Shown: positions 36,271-48,364, counted from the first letter of the stretch. The stretch: 64,000 nucleotides of DNA from Vanrija pseudolonga (GCF_020906515.1 NC_085849.1:2480001-2544000); one strand, 5' to 3'. The notes: generated by a model from the sequence alone, not told the origin. Made by a program: numbers and translations.

Positions 36271-36725
36271 ATGACGGTAGAGCTCGTCCTCGTCCACCCC
36301 GCCGACGCCGTGCCGCCCCCGGCCACCCAACCGGCCGACAACGCAGAAGAACACGTCTGCTACTGCAACTACCCGGGGTGCAAGTGCAAGGTGCGGACGT
36401 ACAACCAGATATGCTCTTTGGTGCGTTGTTGTGAGGTGCGGGGTAAGGCTGACGACAGTGCGCGAGCGGCGACCACACTCCATTCTAGGGCGACGGGGCG
36501 AGGCGCGAGGCGACGAGCAGGCAAGGGAGCAGCAGCAGCGAGCGCGACGGCGCAAGACGACGACGACAGCGCACACCACGACGACGGCGCACACCACCAC
36601 ACCACCAACACTCACAAGACATCACGCGCGCGGAACCCCGCGGGCCCCACACCACGCCGCCGGCGGCGAGCCCCCCCTCGTCGCCCCGCGCGCCAGCATT
36701 GTTAATGTTGTTACATATAGGATAG
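36271..36725 (+). CDS. Possible small Cys-rich protein
   Basis: Tentative. Exon 36271-36420 starts MTVELVLVHPADA and ends with a Cys cluster (CYCNYPGCKCKV, then NQICSL). A 68-bp intron (36421-36488, GTGCGT donor, CTGAC motif, TAG acceptor) joins a basic Arg/Pro-rich tail, giving about 127 aa in total. The CxC-x4-CxC arrangement could bind zinc. The second exon is low-complexity and may not be coding, and no family is recognised. The CACCGGCCATGA start context is good, which is the main reason for listing it. Confidence 0.35.
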
Positions 36726-37186
36726 GATGATGCACAGGTGCATCGCGGTGCGGTGCGTGCTGCACCGCTGCAGCAGCAGCGGGGCGGCGAGGTCGGGGTC
36801 GAGGGAGAGGCCGGTAGGCGGCGCGGCAACGCGGTGCTCCGCCCGCAACGCGCCGCCGCACATTGCCTGCTTGCCCCAATGGGCTGAGCAGAGCAGAGCA
36901 CACCGCGCAATCGTCGCAACGTCAGCCCCGCTGCTGGACGAGTTGGGCAACTCCTCCCCAAGGGCGTCGGGCCGCCCATCCCTCGGGCGGGCAGGCATCG
37001 CGCCATGGCGAAGCGATGATGGGCGGGGGCGTACGAGAGCCGAGGCAAGCCGCGACGAGCTCGACATTGATTCCATGTCGAGCGAGCGAGGCAAAGTCGC
37101 CAACGAACGAAGAAGCAGAAGCAAGTGGCTCGCCCCGCCCACTCCCCATAACATGACATGGCGATGCAAATGTACACACAAAACTG
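36726..37186. other. Intergenic region
   Basis: Convergent 3' flanks of the tentative Cys-rich ORF and the Nop6-like gene. No supported feature. Confidence 0.4.
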
Positions 37187-38230
37187 CTACTGTCCCACAG
37201 CGAGCGCGTTGGCGCCCGTAGGCGTCCACTTGGGCCGCGAGAACCCTCCGCGGCCTCCTCCGCGCCCGCCTCCGAACCCGCCTCGACCTCCGTCGTCTCC
37301 ACGCGCGCGCTTGGCTGGGCGCGAGTCGTCCTGCGGCGTTGTCAGCAGCGCCCTCTCGTGTCGGCCCACGGCCGCACGCACCTTTGGCTTGACGCGCACG
37401 CGGCGGCCATTACGCATCTTGAACTCGCCGTTGGCGTCACCGCCCGCGTCCTCGGGGGCACCGGTCTCGGCGCCAGCGCCAGCCTCGGTGGCCTCGCCCT
37501 CGGCGCCGGCGTCGCCCCCGCCGGCCTCCTTCTCCCGCTCGGCCCGGCGCTCCCTCTGCCCGCCCATGCGCTTGTTGCGCTCCTCAATCTTGCCCTTGCG
37601 CGCCGCGCTCTTGCCGCCGCCGCCGGCCGTGAGCTCGACGTTGATCGCGCGCTGGTTGAGCTTGGTCTCGTGTAGCCTCAGACACGCCTGCATCTCGGTG
37701 CCGGTCGCCAGCTCGACGAACGCGATGCCGCGCGACTTGCCGCTTGCCTTGTCGGTCAGCAGGCGCACGCTGGGGATGCGCCCGGCCGCCTCTTTGAAGT
37801 GCGCGCGGACCTCGTCGGCCGTCGTCTTGAAGCCCAGGTTGCCTGATGGTCAGCTCGCCCTGCTAAGGAGGGAGTGCTACGCACCGACAAACAGGATAAA
37901 CCGCTGCTTGATCTCCTTTTTGCTCTTCCTCTTGTCGCCCTCGCCCTCCTCGTCCTCGTCCCATGCAGTCTTCTTCCCCTTGCCCTTGGCTCTGCTGTCC
38001 TTCTTCTTCGTCTCGGCGGTGTCGTCCTCGTCGCCGCGTTTCCGCTTGGTCGAAGTCGACGCCGTCGCGACGGCTGGTTCGTCGTCGGCGCCCTCGCCCT
38101 CACCGCCCTCGCCCCCCTCCAGGTCCGCCTCGGGCACGTCCTCGGGCTCGGGGAGGCCCTTGGCCTTGGCCTTTTGCTTGCTGCGGAATGCGAGCGCCTT
38201 TTGCTGCTTCTTGGTGAGTGTTGCCGACAT
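37187..38230 (-). CDS. NOP6: Nop6-like nucleolar RRM protein
   Basis: Three exons: 38230-37885, 37842-37382 and 37330-37187, about 316 aa. The second intron (51 bp) is a multiple of three and leaves the frame open, but has a GTGCGT donor and CTGAC branch, so it is probably spliced. N terminus: Lys/Glu-rich basic-acidic blocks (LTKKQQKALAFRSK, as in yeast Nop6). One RRM (about residues 112-185) has RNP2 RFILFVGNLG and RNP1 KSRGIAFVEL. It is followed by INVELTAGGGGKS, a Nop6 hallmark. The C terminus is RGG-rich (GGRGGGRGGF). Yeast Nop6 acts in 40S pre-rRNA processing; the same role is inferred. Confidence 0.87.
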
Positions 38231-38555
38231 GGTGGTGTGGGTGTAGGCAAAACGGGTCGGGTTGGAACACACTGAAGTGACGTCGAGGATTCAAAATCTT
38301 ATCGCCACCATACAAACCTCCAATTAATAAGAGGGGACCAATTAAGGCGGCAACACCATAACAATGCTAGCCAATGCTGCAATGCTCACTCACAATGCTG
38401 CGACGATGCAACCACCGCACAGGTCCTTTGAGAGCCACATTGTGGTGAATGAATACATGCGTCTGGTGCGCCTGGCTACTTCAGATCAAGGGTATGCAAG
38501 CCGTCGTCGTAATGGTCAGTGGTCTATGGTGCCGGAAGCCACGCCGAGCTCCGCT
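38231..38555. other. Intergenic, AT-richer
   Basis: Promoter of the Nop6-like gene and 3' flank of the E2 gene, with a relatively AT-rich patch at 38290-38360. No gene seen. Confidence 0.4.
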
Positions 38556-39340
38556 CTAAACAGCGTACTGGGGTGTGGGTGTCAGCTCCCCGTCGACTTG
38601 CCACCAAGCTGCCGCACAACCTACCTTCTTGGTATACTCCGTCGCCTTCTGGTCAAACGCCTTGCGGTCGTTACGGTACTGGTCCGCCTGGCGGGTCAGC
38701 TGCCATTCCGAGAGTTTCCAAGCTGTCTCACGATCGAAGCCACGAGCGGGTCGTCTGGGTTGGGTGTGTCGAGGAGGTCCTGGATCGCCAGGAGGACTGG
38801 GTGCGTTAGCAGATGCAGCCAGCGGACTTCATCTACCCACCCGACGCGATCTTGGTCGCTGGCTTCCAGACGTCGGGCTTGAGAACCGCAATGCAGATAC
38901 TGTCAAGTCAGCGACGATCAACGCCACGCGGTAACCGCCACCCACTTTCCGTCCGTGTCCACATTCGTGTGGTAGATCTTGGTCGAAAACGTCACCTGCA
39001 AGGTCAGCGGGTGCGAGAGGGAAGAGTCACCCACAGTAGGCGGCTTGAAGGGGAACGAGTCGCCAAACTCGACCGTGAGCCCAAACTTGCCGCCGGCGTA
39101 TGGTGTGCCGGCCTGCGTGGGTCAGTCAGCCGTCACCTGTGAGTACTAGAGAGCTACATACAGGCCCCTTGATGACGACTTTCCAGGTATGGATGTTGTC
39201 CCCGTTGGGCGCTACCGAAATGCCTTCCAGGGGCGTCTTGAGCAGCTCGCTCAGCTCCTGCGACATGTCAGCGGGTGGGCAATTTGCAGCGGCGCATGAC
39301 CACCCACCTTCTGGATACGCCGGGTCCCTGCTGAAGACAT
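38556..39340 (-). CDS. Ubiquitin-conjugating enzyme E2, UBC4/5- or UBE2L-like
   Basis: Eight short exons: 39340-39308, 39257-39162, 39112-39035, 38995-38946, 38899-38841, 38796-38732, 38687-38625 and 38567-38556, 151 aa, a minimal one-domain (class I) E2. All seven introns are 39-57 bp. UBC fold: N-terminal helix RRIQKELSELL, strand THWK-like HTWKVVIKGP, PYAGGKF, the PFKPP turn, the active-site Cys in NICIAVLK (about residue 85), WKPATK, NPDDPLVASIADQY and a C-terminal TKKYAV identical to yeast Ubc4. The usual HPN before the catalytic Cys reads HTN. The final exon encodes only YAV and stop. The exact E2 subfamily is uncertain. Confidence 0.9.
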
Positions 39341-39714
39341 GGCGGCGAGTGGGAGATGCAAGAATGAGGCTGAGGAACAAGTAATTGTCAGAGGCCGAGA
39401 CCAGTGCGTGGACAATATGCTCGTGATGATGCGCGCGTGCGACAGAGCCAGAGCCCAAGTCCGCCGCCGCCGCCGACCTCCGCTCTTCCGACAAGTCTGG
39501 TCACCTGGCTGGGCGACGGAAGCAAAATGCGACCCCGGCCACCCTTTATCTTGATGGCGCAGATTCAGGCACGGCACAACGGTCACCTCCCCCCCTTGGT
39601 TGCAATTCAACATTTGACGACCGCGACGACAAAAGTCAACGACGCGCCATCTCACCACTTACAGTATACGCTTCGACGCCTGTCGCACCTCGACACGAGC
39701 AGCACGCACTCGCC
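39341..39714. promoter_or_regulatory. Divergent promoter, E2 / beta-helix gene
   Basis: 374 bp between divergent start codons. No recognisable site beyond pyrimidine/CA-rich sequence near the plus-strand start. Confidence 0.4.
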
Positions 39715-41975
39715 ATGAGGCTATCGCTGTTCCTCCTCGCGCTGCTGCCATCGGCTGTGGCAGTCGGCCGGTCATCAAAACACGACCGGCCCTGCCTGGC
39801 CTCTGGCGACGAGACGGCAATCAACCAGGCCTTGAGCGCAGGTACGTGTTCTGCTCTGTTCTGTTCTGTTTTGTTCTCTCGGTGTTGTCTCGGTCTCGCG
39901 TCATCACAACCTTGTGCTCACTACCCAGGCGGCAAGGGAACAACAGTGTCGCTGTGCCCGGGCTCTGTCCACCGCCTGCAAGCGCCCGTCGTGTTTACGG
40001 CCCCGCAGCAGACGCTGAACACGGCCGGGGGGCTCAAAGAGGGGCGCGACCGCGCCATGCTCGTGGTCGAGGGCAAGGACCAGGCGGTGGCAATCTTGTG
40101 AGTGTCGAGGATTGACATGCGTACCGAGGTGGGCGGTGGGCGAGCCATTCTCACACCTTGCCTTCCAGTGCCGACTGTAAGGCATGCTCGTACGCTACCA
40201 TCGACGGCCTCATTGTCGATGGGAACCGCCCCCAGCTGCTGCGCGTGCCAAAGGGTGGTGCCCTCATCGAGATCGGGAATGGAGACGGACAGGCGGTTAC
40301 AAATTGCAGACTTTACGAGCCGCGAGGCTGGAGCGCTCTCCATATCCGCGAGGGAGACAGCCTCAATTGCCGTAAAGCGTATATCGCGAACAACGAGATT
40401 GTAAGGCATTGTGTTCGGGACATTCGTGCTCATCCTTCCAGGGCCCATGTGGTGAGGAGTGGGATGACGATTACGACGGCGTCATTGAACTCGAGCCGAG
40501 CTGGGGCAACCCCCGAGCGGATGGGATCAGTCTGGCGTGCAGAGAGTCGATTATCGAGGGGAATGTGAGTACATTCCGCCCATGAGCTTCCACGACTGAC
40601 GGCATCAGACCGTGTTCGACACGACCGACGGCGCCATTGTTTTGTTCGGTTCAGCAGGGTCCGAGGTACGCGACAATACCGTGTACTCGCGTACTCGTGT
40701 GGTTCTGGGAGGTGAGTGGGCAGGCATGCTGCGGGCCGCGACTGCGCCGCTTGCCCATCCATGGGACTGATTGACTGATGGCGTGAATAATCAGGTGTCA
40801 ATCTCGTCGACTTTGACCCATGGAAGGGAGACTACAACGATGTGCATGTCCATGACAACCACTTTTACGCAAAGGCAAGGTACTTCAAGGTCGGCATCGT
40901 GGTGGGACCATCATCCTGGTCGGATGACACGGACACTGTTGTCCGAGGTGCCACAGTCACAGACAACAAGTTTCACGGAGCCCACTTTGGTTACGCGATC
41001 GTCGTGTCTTCGGCAACTCAGTTCACAGTCTTGCACAATACGGTCGACGACGACGCTCAATTTGCCGGTGTCAATGGTCCCACGTGTCCGACAGCGCCTG
41101 AGAATGGCAAACCGACCGCGTTCCTCATCAACCGAGGCTCCGCGCGCGGAACCTTCCAGGAAGACTTTGTCAACGGCGAGGTCCAACACAGTAAGTCGAC
41201 TCTTTGTCCAGACCCCCAGGGGGAAGATCTTGGGGGTGGGGGGTAATGCGTCAGAATGACTCACGCTACAGTTATTTGTGTCAATCCGCCGGATGAGAAT
41301 GGGAAGTCGTACACCGCGTGGCGCATGAGGGACTCTGCCGAGGCTATTGCAGCCAAGGCCGCCGCCGACGCGGCCGAGCACCCCGAGCTGGCTGTGGGAG
41401 CAGACTCTCGCCTCGCCGACGCGCTCGTCGCCTACCAAATGACACTGTTATCCGCGATGAACGGTCTCACGAGCCGCCTCCTCAACGCGACAACGGCGGC
41501 GGTGGCATCTGAAACGGACGAGCGTGACTCGGAGCCAGAAGCCAAACACGTCAACGTCAACAACAAGAAGCCGGCTGGCGAGGCCCGCGCCGCCGCTGCC
41601 CGCGTCGTGCCGGCCGCGGTGCGCGAGGCGGTGACAAGGCTCGACAAGCTCGAGCGCGGCGACAAGGCACTGCGGGAAGAGCTGCACCGGTTGAGCAAGG
41701 ACGTAATCACCCTCGACTCCAAGGTCCGAGAACGAGCCGATGCCCACCGACCATTCCTCCAGCAAGTGTTCAACGCGGTCCGTTCTCACCGAACGCACCT
41801 CCAGAATCATCGAGCATCGCACGCTTCCGATAGAAGCGGAAGAGCCGACCAGGGCAACTCCGTCTTGAAGCAGGTCACATGCGTCCTAGCCGCCGTCGCC
41901 CTGGTAGCGTTCCTCGTCGCCGCCTTCCGTCGTTACCGAAAGGGACGCGCTGGCACCAAGACAAAGGCACGATGA
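39715..41975 (+). CDS. Secreted, membrane-anchored beta-helix-like protein
   Basis: Seven exons: 39715-39841, 39929-40097, 40169-40400, 40442-40564, 40609-40711, 40795-41190 and 41272-41975, about 617 aa. Signal peptide MRLSLFLLALLPSAVAVG. Residues 40-400 show the repeated short-strand pattern with stacked Asn/Asp turns typical of right-handed parallel beta-helix (pectin-lyase fold) proteins: VTNCRLYEP, AYIANNEI, GISLACRESIIEGN, VRDNTVYS, VHVHDNHFY, ATVTDNKF. A helical Ala/Lys/Arg-rich stalk follows, with one membrane segment (VTCVLAAVALVAFLVAAF, about residues 580-600) and a basic cytosolic tail. Polysaccharide binding or cleavage at the cell surface is plausible, but no catalytic residues can be assigned. 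Confidence 0.82.
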
Positions 41976-42287
41976 TGGCATAGCATACGCGGTCACTCCC
42001 GTGGGCTTTTTTGTAGGATGCAAAGCGGCTAGAATTGTGGTACACTATAGACTGATTATGATGGATTCGAGTTAAATGTGACCTGTGAGTCACGATGCAT
42101 CTATTCTTGTACAGTGTCTTGCGCGTGCAGGACGATGGCGCAGATGAGAGCTATCACTGGATCAGAGGAGGAGGACACGAAGGAGTCTGGATACTGTGGG
42201 GTGGGTTCGGGTTGGGGGAGGGAAACAATACAAAGATTCACCCTGACGGGTGATGATGACGAGGTGGCTTGGTCGTGGTGAACGACC
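41976..42287. other. Convergent 3' flanks
   Basis: 312 bp between the convergent beta-helix and CSL genes. No supported feature. Confidence 0.4.
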
Positions 42288-45200
42288 CTATGGGTACACG
42301 AGCTGGGTAGGAAGAATGCACTGCCCGTCCTCGCGCACAAGGAAGATTGGTGTTGGGTGCTGGAGCCCTCGAGGCTCGGCCGCAGCCATGACCTCGTTAC
42401 ACCTCACTTCGTTGTGAGCAGCAGGCTGGTCGCCGTAGTACACCGTGTGGGCGGCGGTACCATCGGATTTCTTGGAGAAGTTCTTGCCGTAGAATGTTAC
42501 AAGGGGCACGTTTGCCATTGAAGTGTAGTGGTGGTTGTACTTCGCAGGAGCCTCTGCGCTCATGTTGGGAGGCAGGAAGCGGTGAGCCACAGGGAAGGGC
42601 GACATGGGTGCCGTGGGCTCGGTTGCGTAGGGCGGGACGTAGAACGTGTAAGAGACGGCCTCGGTGCTGACAATGCTCCAGATGCAGACGTCTCCGACAT
42701 CCAGCGTCCAGTACAGGCGCTCGGCACCAGGGAGAGTGCCATTGGCGGCCATGAGGGCGTTGGGCATGTAATCGTACGAGCCAGCCTGAGTGATGTCGAC
42801 CGACGAAGTACGCTTCTTGTGCATCGACGGCGGGCGCTGAAGAGGGCCGCGGCTGGTGGAGCCAGTGCGCTGGCGACGAACAGGGCCACCGTCGGTCGAA
42901 GGAAGGGCAATCTCGTTGGAGAGGGGCGAGAAGAGGGCGGAAGAAGACGACTTGCGGCTGTGGTTGCCAAAGTAGTCGGTCGACGAGGCGGACGAGATGG
43001 GGCTGGGTGGGTTCGAAGGGAGACCAACAGTCGCCGTATGAGGCGTCATGGGCAGGACACCGAACCTCGTCTGAGGCGTGTTGGGCATGCTCGAAGGACG
43101 CGAACCGCCACCCCTGGTCTGGGTTGGGAGAGGGTTCCAGCGACGCTCGGCGTTGACAAACTGCTCGCGAACAGTCTCCTGGTCGCATGACAGCCACAAG
43201 CCGCCGTAGCTGGGGTCACGGCCGACCTGCTGGCGAGAGTCGTGCTGGTAGACCTCAAAGGCCACCTTTTGGAGCTGAGAGACGGGGTGACCAGGGAGCT
43301 CGCCCTCAGGGCAAGCGATGGCAGCCTCCGTAGACGTGCCGTCCATGCCCACAACGTCGGAACCCTCCTCACCGCGGCGAATGACGAGGATGGGCGAACA
43401 CCTGCCAGTCTGGAGCGACTGAAGGACAACGGTCGAGTTGTAACGGATGCTGGGTGCCAAGAGGGTGGAGATGACGTTGCTGGGAGGGCTGGGCCAGTCG
43501 GGGTGAGGAGGGGCAATGTTGGTGGGTAGCACAGGCTTGGTAGGGTCGACAAGGTAGATGATGAACGACTCCCAAACACTCGGGTCAACCGTGAAGCTAC
43601 CGAAAATGCTCTCCGACGTGGGAACCTTGGGCGGGACGGATCCAGTCACGGGGAGACGGTCCGAACCCACGTAGCGCGTCAGGTCGGTGGGAACCGAGAG
43701 GTAACGCGTCGACGATGTTTGAGACTTGACACGGTTAAAGAGTGCAATGGTTGAGCCATGCTGGATAATGAGCTCAGCCGACTTGCTGTTCGACTTCTTC
43801 TTGCTAGGCTTGGAGATGACCTTGATCTCCTTGCTCTCAAAGACGCCAATCGCCTGCTCGTTGCTAATGTCGGGCATTGTACCCTTGGCAGGGCCCCAGC
43901 CGTGCGGACCGGCGTGGTGGATCAGGGGTGCCTTGACAGTAACAATGGCCTTGACTTCGCGGCGCTTGCCATCATTGTCCGAAATGTGGAGGTTCTTGCC
44001 TGCAACGTTGCCGAGGAAGGGCTTGTCCTCCTCGGTAATGGCCTGGGTGTGAATCTTCTCGTCGAGCGACTTGTTGTCGAGAGTGGTCCACGAGACGTGG
44101 GCATCCTTGACAGTCGCCTCGCCAGAGAGGCTGATGTTGACACGAGGGGGAAGGAGCGGCGAGACGGGGCAGTCGTCCTTGCTGGGCGTGAACCAAGCCT
44201 TGCCGACCAGGGTAGCCTGAGGGTGGGGACACAGGAAGCGCTTCTCGGTTCCGTAGCTCTTCTGGCCAACCTTGGGCGACATGATGATGATCTTGCGCTC
44301 ACCAAGGGCGAGACGGTTGGGGGCAGCAATGTACTGCCTAAGGGCCTGGTTGATCAAAGCACCACGCTGGGGGTCCGACAGGGTCGAGAGATCAACGGGC
44401 TGCTGGAGAGGGCGAGGCACCGACATCTGCTGCTGAAGCGCGGTCTGGTGGGCCTGATGCTGCTGCTGCAGGGTTGGTTGCTGCTGCTCCATAACTAGTG
44501 CACGCTGAAGAGGCATCGAGAGGTCCTCGAGGCCACCGCTGCCGTTCCACTCGTGCTCGGTTGAGCTAGCCGACAGGGACGACTGACGGCTCTCGAGGAT
44601 GAGGTCGCTAAAGCTCTTGGTCGGCTTGAGCATCTGGTGCGGGAGTTGCGAGGGCGATATTGTGCCAGGGTAGTAGTACGGCGGGGCCACCGGTTGGGGC
44701 ATTGCGAAGTCGGTAGGGACTGGGCTGTAGAACATGTTGGGCTGGAAGACGCGGTCGACGTCGGTGCCGGTAGAAAGGTCAAGTCCATGTGCGCTCGACA
44801 GCGACGACGGCGTCGCGTGCTGAGGGTACTGGAAGGACTGACCGGTAGTGTCCAAGGCAAGGGCGGGGCGGGGAGGCTGGGGGATTGCGAGGGGGAACGC
44901 ATGTTGGGGCTGCTGCCCTGCAGTGGCGACAAAGTTAAGGTCGTACTGGGTTAGGCTGGCGAAGTCTGCGGGGTTTCCCGGGTCGAATCCAAGACCGTTG
45001 GTGGTCTCGTCGTTGTTGGAAGGGGGCATGGTGAACTGGGCATGGGGGGCAAAGGTGACGGGCTACGCGACGAGTCAGCGATGGAGATGGAACTGGTCGC
45101 GATGCAGGCTTACCCCGCCGCCTGGCTGCTGAGTGTGCCACATGATGTCCGCGGATGAAGGCGGTGGTAGAGAGAAACTGCGAGTCGACGCAGTGGGAAG

Positions 45201-45335
45201 AAGGCCAGCGGAGCTGTGCCAAAGTGTTGTCGCGCTGCGACGTTGAGAAGAAACCTGCTGTTGCGCTGTGGGTGACGAGGTGGTATCAGCGGAAGAACCG
45301 TACGGCCAGGGGTTGTGGTGGTGGGGCCCAGACAT
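42288..45335 (-). CDS. CSL-family (CBF1/RBP-Jk/Su(H)/Lag-1) transcription factor
   Basis: Exons 45335-45114 and 45062-42288 flank a 51-bp intron with a CTGAC branch, about 998 aa. The N-terminal 220 residues are disordered and Gln/Pro-rich. The Rel-like N-terminal DNA-binding domain begins near residue 235 (ERKIIIMSPKVGQKSYGTEKR, then FLCPHPQ) and continues through VNISLSGEA. A beta-trefoil region has STIALFNRVKSQTSSTRYLS, a recognition-loop hallmark. The C-terminal TIG-like domain has VPLVTFYGKNF. Fungi lack Notch; the S. pombe members Cbf11/Cbf12 control cell-cycle, adhesion and lipid genes through RTGGGAA sites. The long N terminus and inserts fit the larger Cbf12-like class, but subclass is inferred. 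Confidence 0.92.
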
Positions 45336-46844
45336 CGCGACTGGTAGCCGTGCCAGAATACAGCACGGTTGCCGACGATGAGATGTATGAGAGATGGGAG
45401 GGGGAGAGAGGGGGGGGGTAGAGGGGGCGTTTGTCGTGGAATGGATAGACTAGCCAGATGGGACAGGCAACGCGCCGATGGAGAGCATTAATAAGGAAGG
45501 CCAACGTTGGCTGCTCCGCTTTGCTCCCCTCGTACGGCATCAACTTGCTGGCGGGGGACAGTGACCCCGACAGAAGCAACGTCGTGTACGAGGACGGTGT
45601 CGACGAGGAGGGGTATTACATCGCCCTTGGGCAAGGTGCGTGTGATGCCGACGAGGGGAGGGGGGTGATGCGGGCAGAGCCAAGTGTGGGTAGAAGGAGC
45701 GGTGTGATGGACCAAGGTATCGCCATGGCAGTGTGGAGGTGGGTCGCGATGAGGGGTCTAAGGGGGGGGGGGGGGAGGCAGGTGTGATGGAGGAAGGTGG
45801 TGATGGGAGATCGGGTTGGTGGCGTGGGAGCAGTTCTCACCTGTCTTGCAGCGTCTGCGGTATGTTTGGACTGGAAGCTGTTGTAGCGTGTGTGTGTGTG
45901 TGTGTGTGTGTAACGGTGGGGGTGGTGGTGGAAGAGGAGTTGGTGGTGGTGGTGGGTGGGTGGTGGCTCTAGCTGACAAAGGGGGGTGGGTGACTCTGGG
46001 TGGTGATGATGGGGGGGGGGGCGGCGCGAAGTTGGCCGTAAAGAGGAAAAAGACTATGAAGCGGCCTTGCAAGAGTCTAATATGTGCCGTGTGATTGAAA
46101 AGGGCAAAAAAGCGGACGCGATAGGAAGGAGGAGGGGGGGGATGAGTGCGTATATTGTCAACCGACAACGAGGGGGGACAAGAATGTGTGGTCGTGTCCA
46201 CAAGCCATAGATATGGAGTTGGAATGCTCTTGGTATGCAGGTCGATGGATGGTGCTGGGCTGACTACCTTGGCCGGACGTAGGGACCGACAGCCTTTGCC
46301 GGAGGCATTAGACAGGGGGGATGGGTGGGATGTGATGGGTGGGAGGTGGGAGCCGAGAGGGCCGAGGAGGAGAGGCAACAGAGGGAGCACGAGAGCAGGA
46401 TCCAGGAGCATAGGAGCAAAGGAGCAGCATCCAAGGGTCAAGAGGGTTAACCGTTGGCATGGGAGCCATCGTGGTAAAAGGCCAGGGCGGCGGAGGGCCG
46501 CGGGGTGCGGGGGGGGAGCAGGAGCAGCAGCAACCAGTGGCGGCGGAGGCGGCGGCGGGGGAGGATGATGCGTGACGAGATGTGCAGGCCGGCTGGGCCG
46601 GTTGGAGCAACAGAGCAGTACAGGCAGAATGGCTGGTTTGCTGCAGCAGATCCACAGGCAGCGAGGCGTTAGTGCCCGGGGGTGCCGGCGTGGTGCCGGC
46701 GTGCCGGCTGGGCCCAAAAGCGCCAAAGGCGCCGACCGACAGACAGACGACGACGAGGTCTGCGTCTGTCTGCAAATGTGCGCTGGCTGCTGGCTTTCTC
46801 TTGGCCCGCACGGCACGCACGCGGGCGGAGCAAGGCGGTAGTAT

Positions 46845-46878
<34 letters not shown>

Positions 46879-48364
46879 TCAAAGAGGCTGACGACTCCTT
46901 CTGAAACCCACCCACACCCACACCCACACCCACCCAAAAAAAAGTGCCGGTTGGTCCCTCCCTGCCATGTACGCCGCCTGCCTCGTGCTGTCGTACATCA
47001 CTCTGCTGCAATGTTCTCGACTCTTGACCGCCTGCTGAGACCTGACCTGACCTTTTGCCTCAGGAACAGCGACACTGGTATCGAGGTGATGCTATCCCGG
47101 TACAGACGGCCGGACGGCCGGACGGACGGGGAACGGGGCACGGGGCACGCACGGTACCAGCATGCAAGGGCGAGGGGGCCTGAGGGGGGTGGGTGACTAC
47201 AACAAAACATTAGGAACAACATGCACACGATACCCACGCCTGGCTCAGATGCCCATGCCTTGCTTGCCCACTACGACTGCCGACAGCAGCAGCCCCTGTG
47301 CGCGCATCCTGCTCGCCTGCGTGCCGTACACGTCGTACACAAAGCTGATAGACGGCTTGCATATGACTATAGGTGACGGCACCCTCAGCGTCAGCAATGC
47401 CATCAATGCAAACAACGACACCGGCCCCTTGCTTGCTCGACTACATCCAGCCGAACGCCGATCCCAACCACCCAATTCCTAAACAACCAAAGACGTACGC
47501 TGCTTGCACCTTGCACTGCACTGTCCCTGCGTTGCTGATTATATCACTGATCGCTCATTCGTTGCATTGTGCATCACATTGCTGCAAGGCACTCCCTTGT
47601 GCATCGCTTGTGCTGCCCGTCGTTGATTAATGCATCCTCGATGATGATGATGCCCTGCTCGTTTCTGGACCGGTCGGTCGGAGGGCGGTAACATGTTGCC
47701 CTTCCCACCACCCCACCCACTGCAACACATGTCTGCCCGTAGCGTAGTAGCTTTACCGGTAGTGCCGTCGGGCGATGCCGATGGAGGGAAATAGTGGTTG
47801 GAATCATCTGGCACGAGTGGGGGCTGTAGTGGCTGCTGCAGTGGCTACCGACGGCTAACTGCTACCTGCCTTGTTGCCTTTCCTTTACCTTTGTTGCCTT
47901 GCCTTTGCGTTTAGACCCAGGGGGGGAGCCATTAGGACTCGGCCAAGTCTCCGCCAGGACTGATGGCCCTTGTTCTAGCCCCCCATGTAAAACACAATGA
48001 GTGCCTGACGCGTTCCTTGCTATTCAACACGGGCCACCCCCCACCCACCCCACCCCACGACTTAGCTTTACTACAACCAACGGCCGTTTCAGACAGACAC
48101 CACTGGCAACAACTACTCCACCCGCTCCCCCACCTCCACCTCTACAGCTCCGACAAGGACAAGGGGTCGTCTCGGCACGCACCACCCATCCCCCATCCCC
48201 CCCTCCTCCTCTCGCTCTCTCCCCGTCCCGTTGCTTTGGCTCTTCGGATACCTCATCCCCTTACCGTCATACTTGCTCAAAGTGTTCGGTCCCGCGCAAC
48301 CGACCGAACAATTTGAGTTGGAAGCACGCATCCATACTCGCCGAGAGACCACGACGACCCGACA
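45336..48364. other. Gene-free simple-sequence region
   Basis: 3.0 kb without a supported gene, upstream of both the CSL and HIS2 genes. It contains long G runs (near 45762-45773 and 46009-46021), (TG)n at about 45887-45911, GGT/GGC-rich stretches, a (GCA)n array at about 46850-46877 and CA-rich sequence before 46935. It probably holds long promoters and leaders. Many ORFs with biased composition are rejected. Confidence 0.45.
46850..46877. repeat. GCA trinucleotide array
   Basis: About nine GCA/CAG units in non-coding sequence between the CSL and HIS2 genes. Confidence 0.85.

Noticed and set aside
45758-47011. 417-codon minus-strand ORF
   Set aside because: It is mostly Pro/His runs translated from G-rich simple sequence, with no folded segment and no plausible start context.
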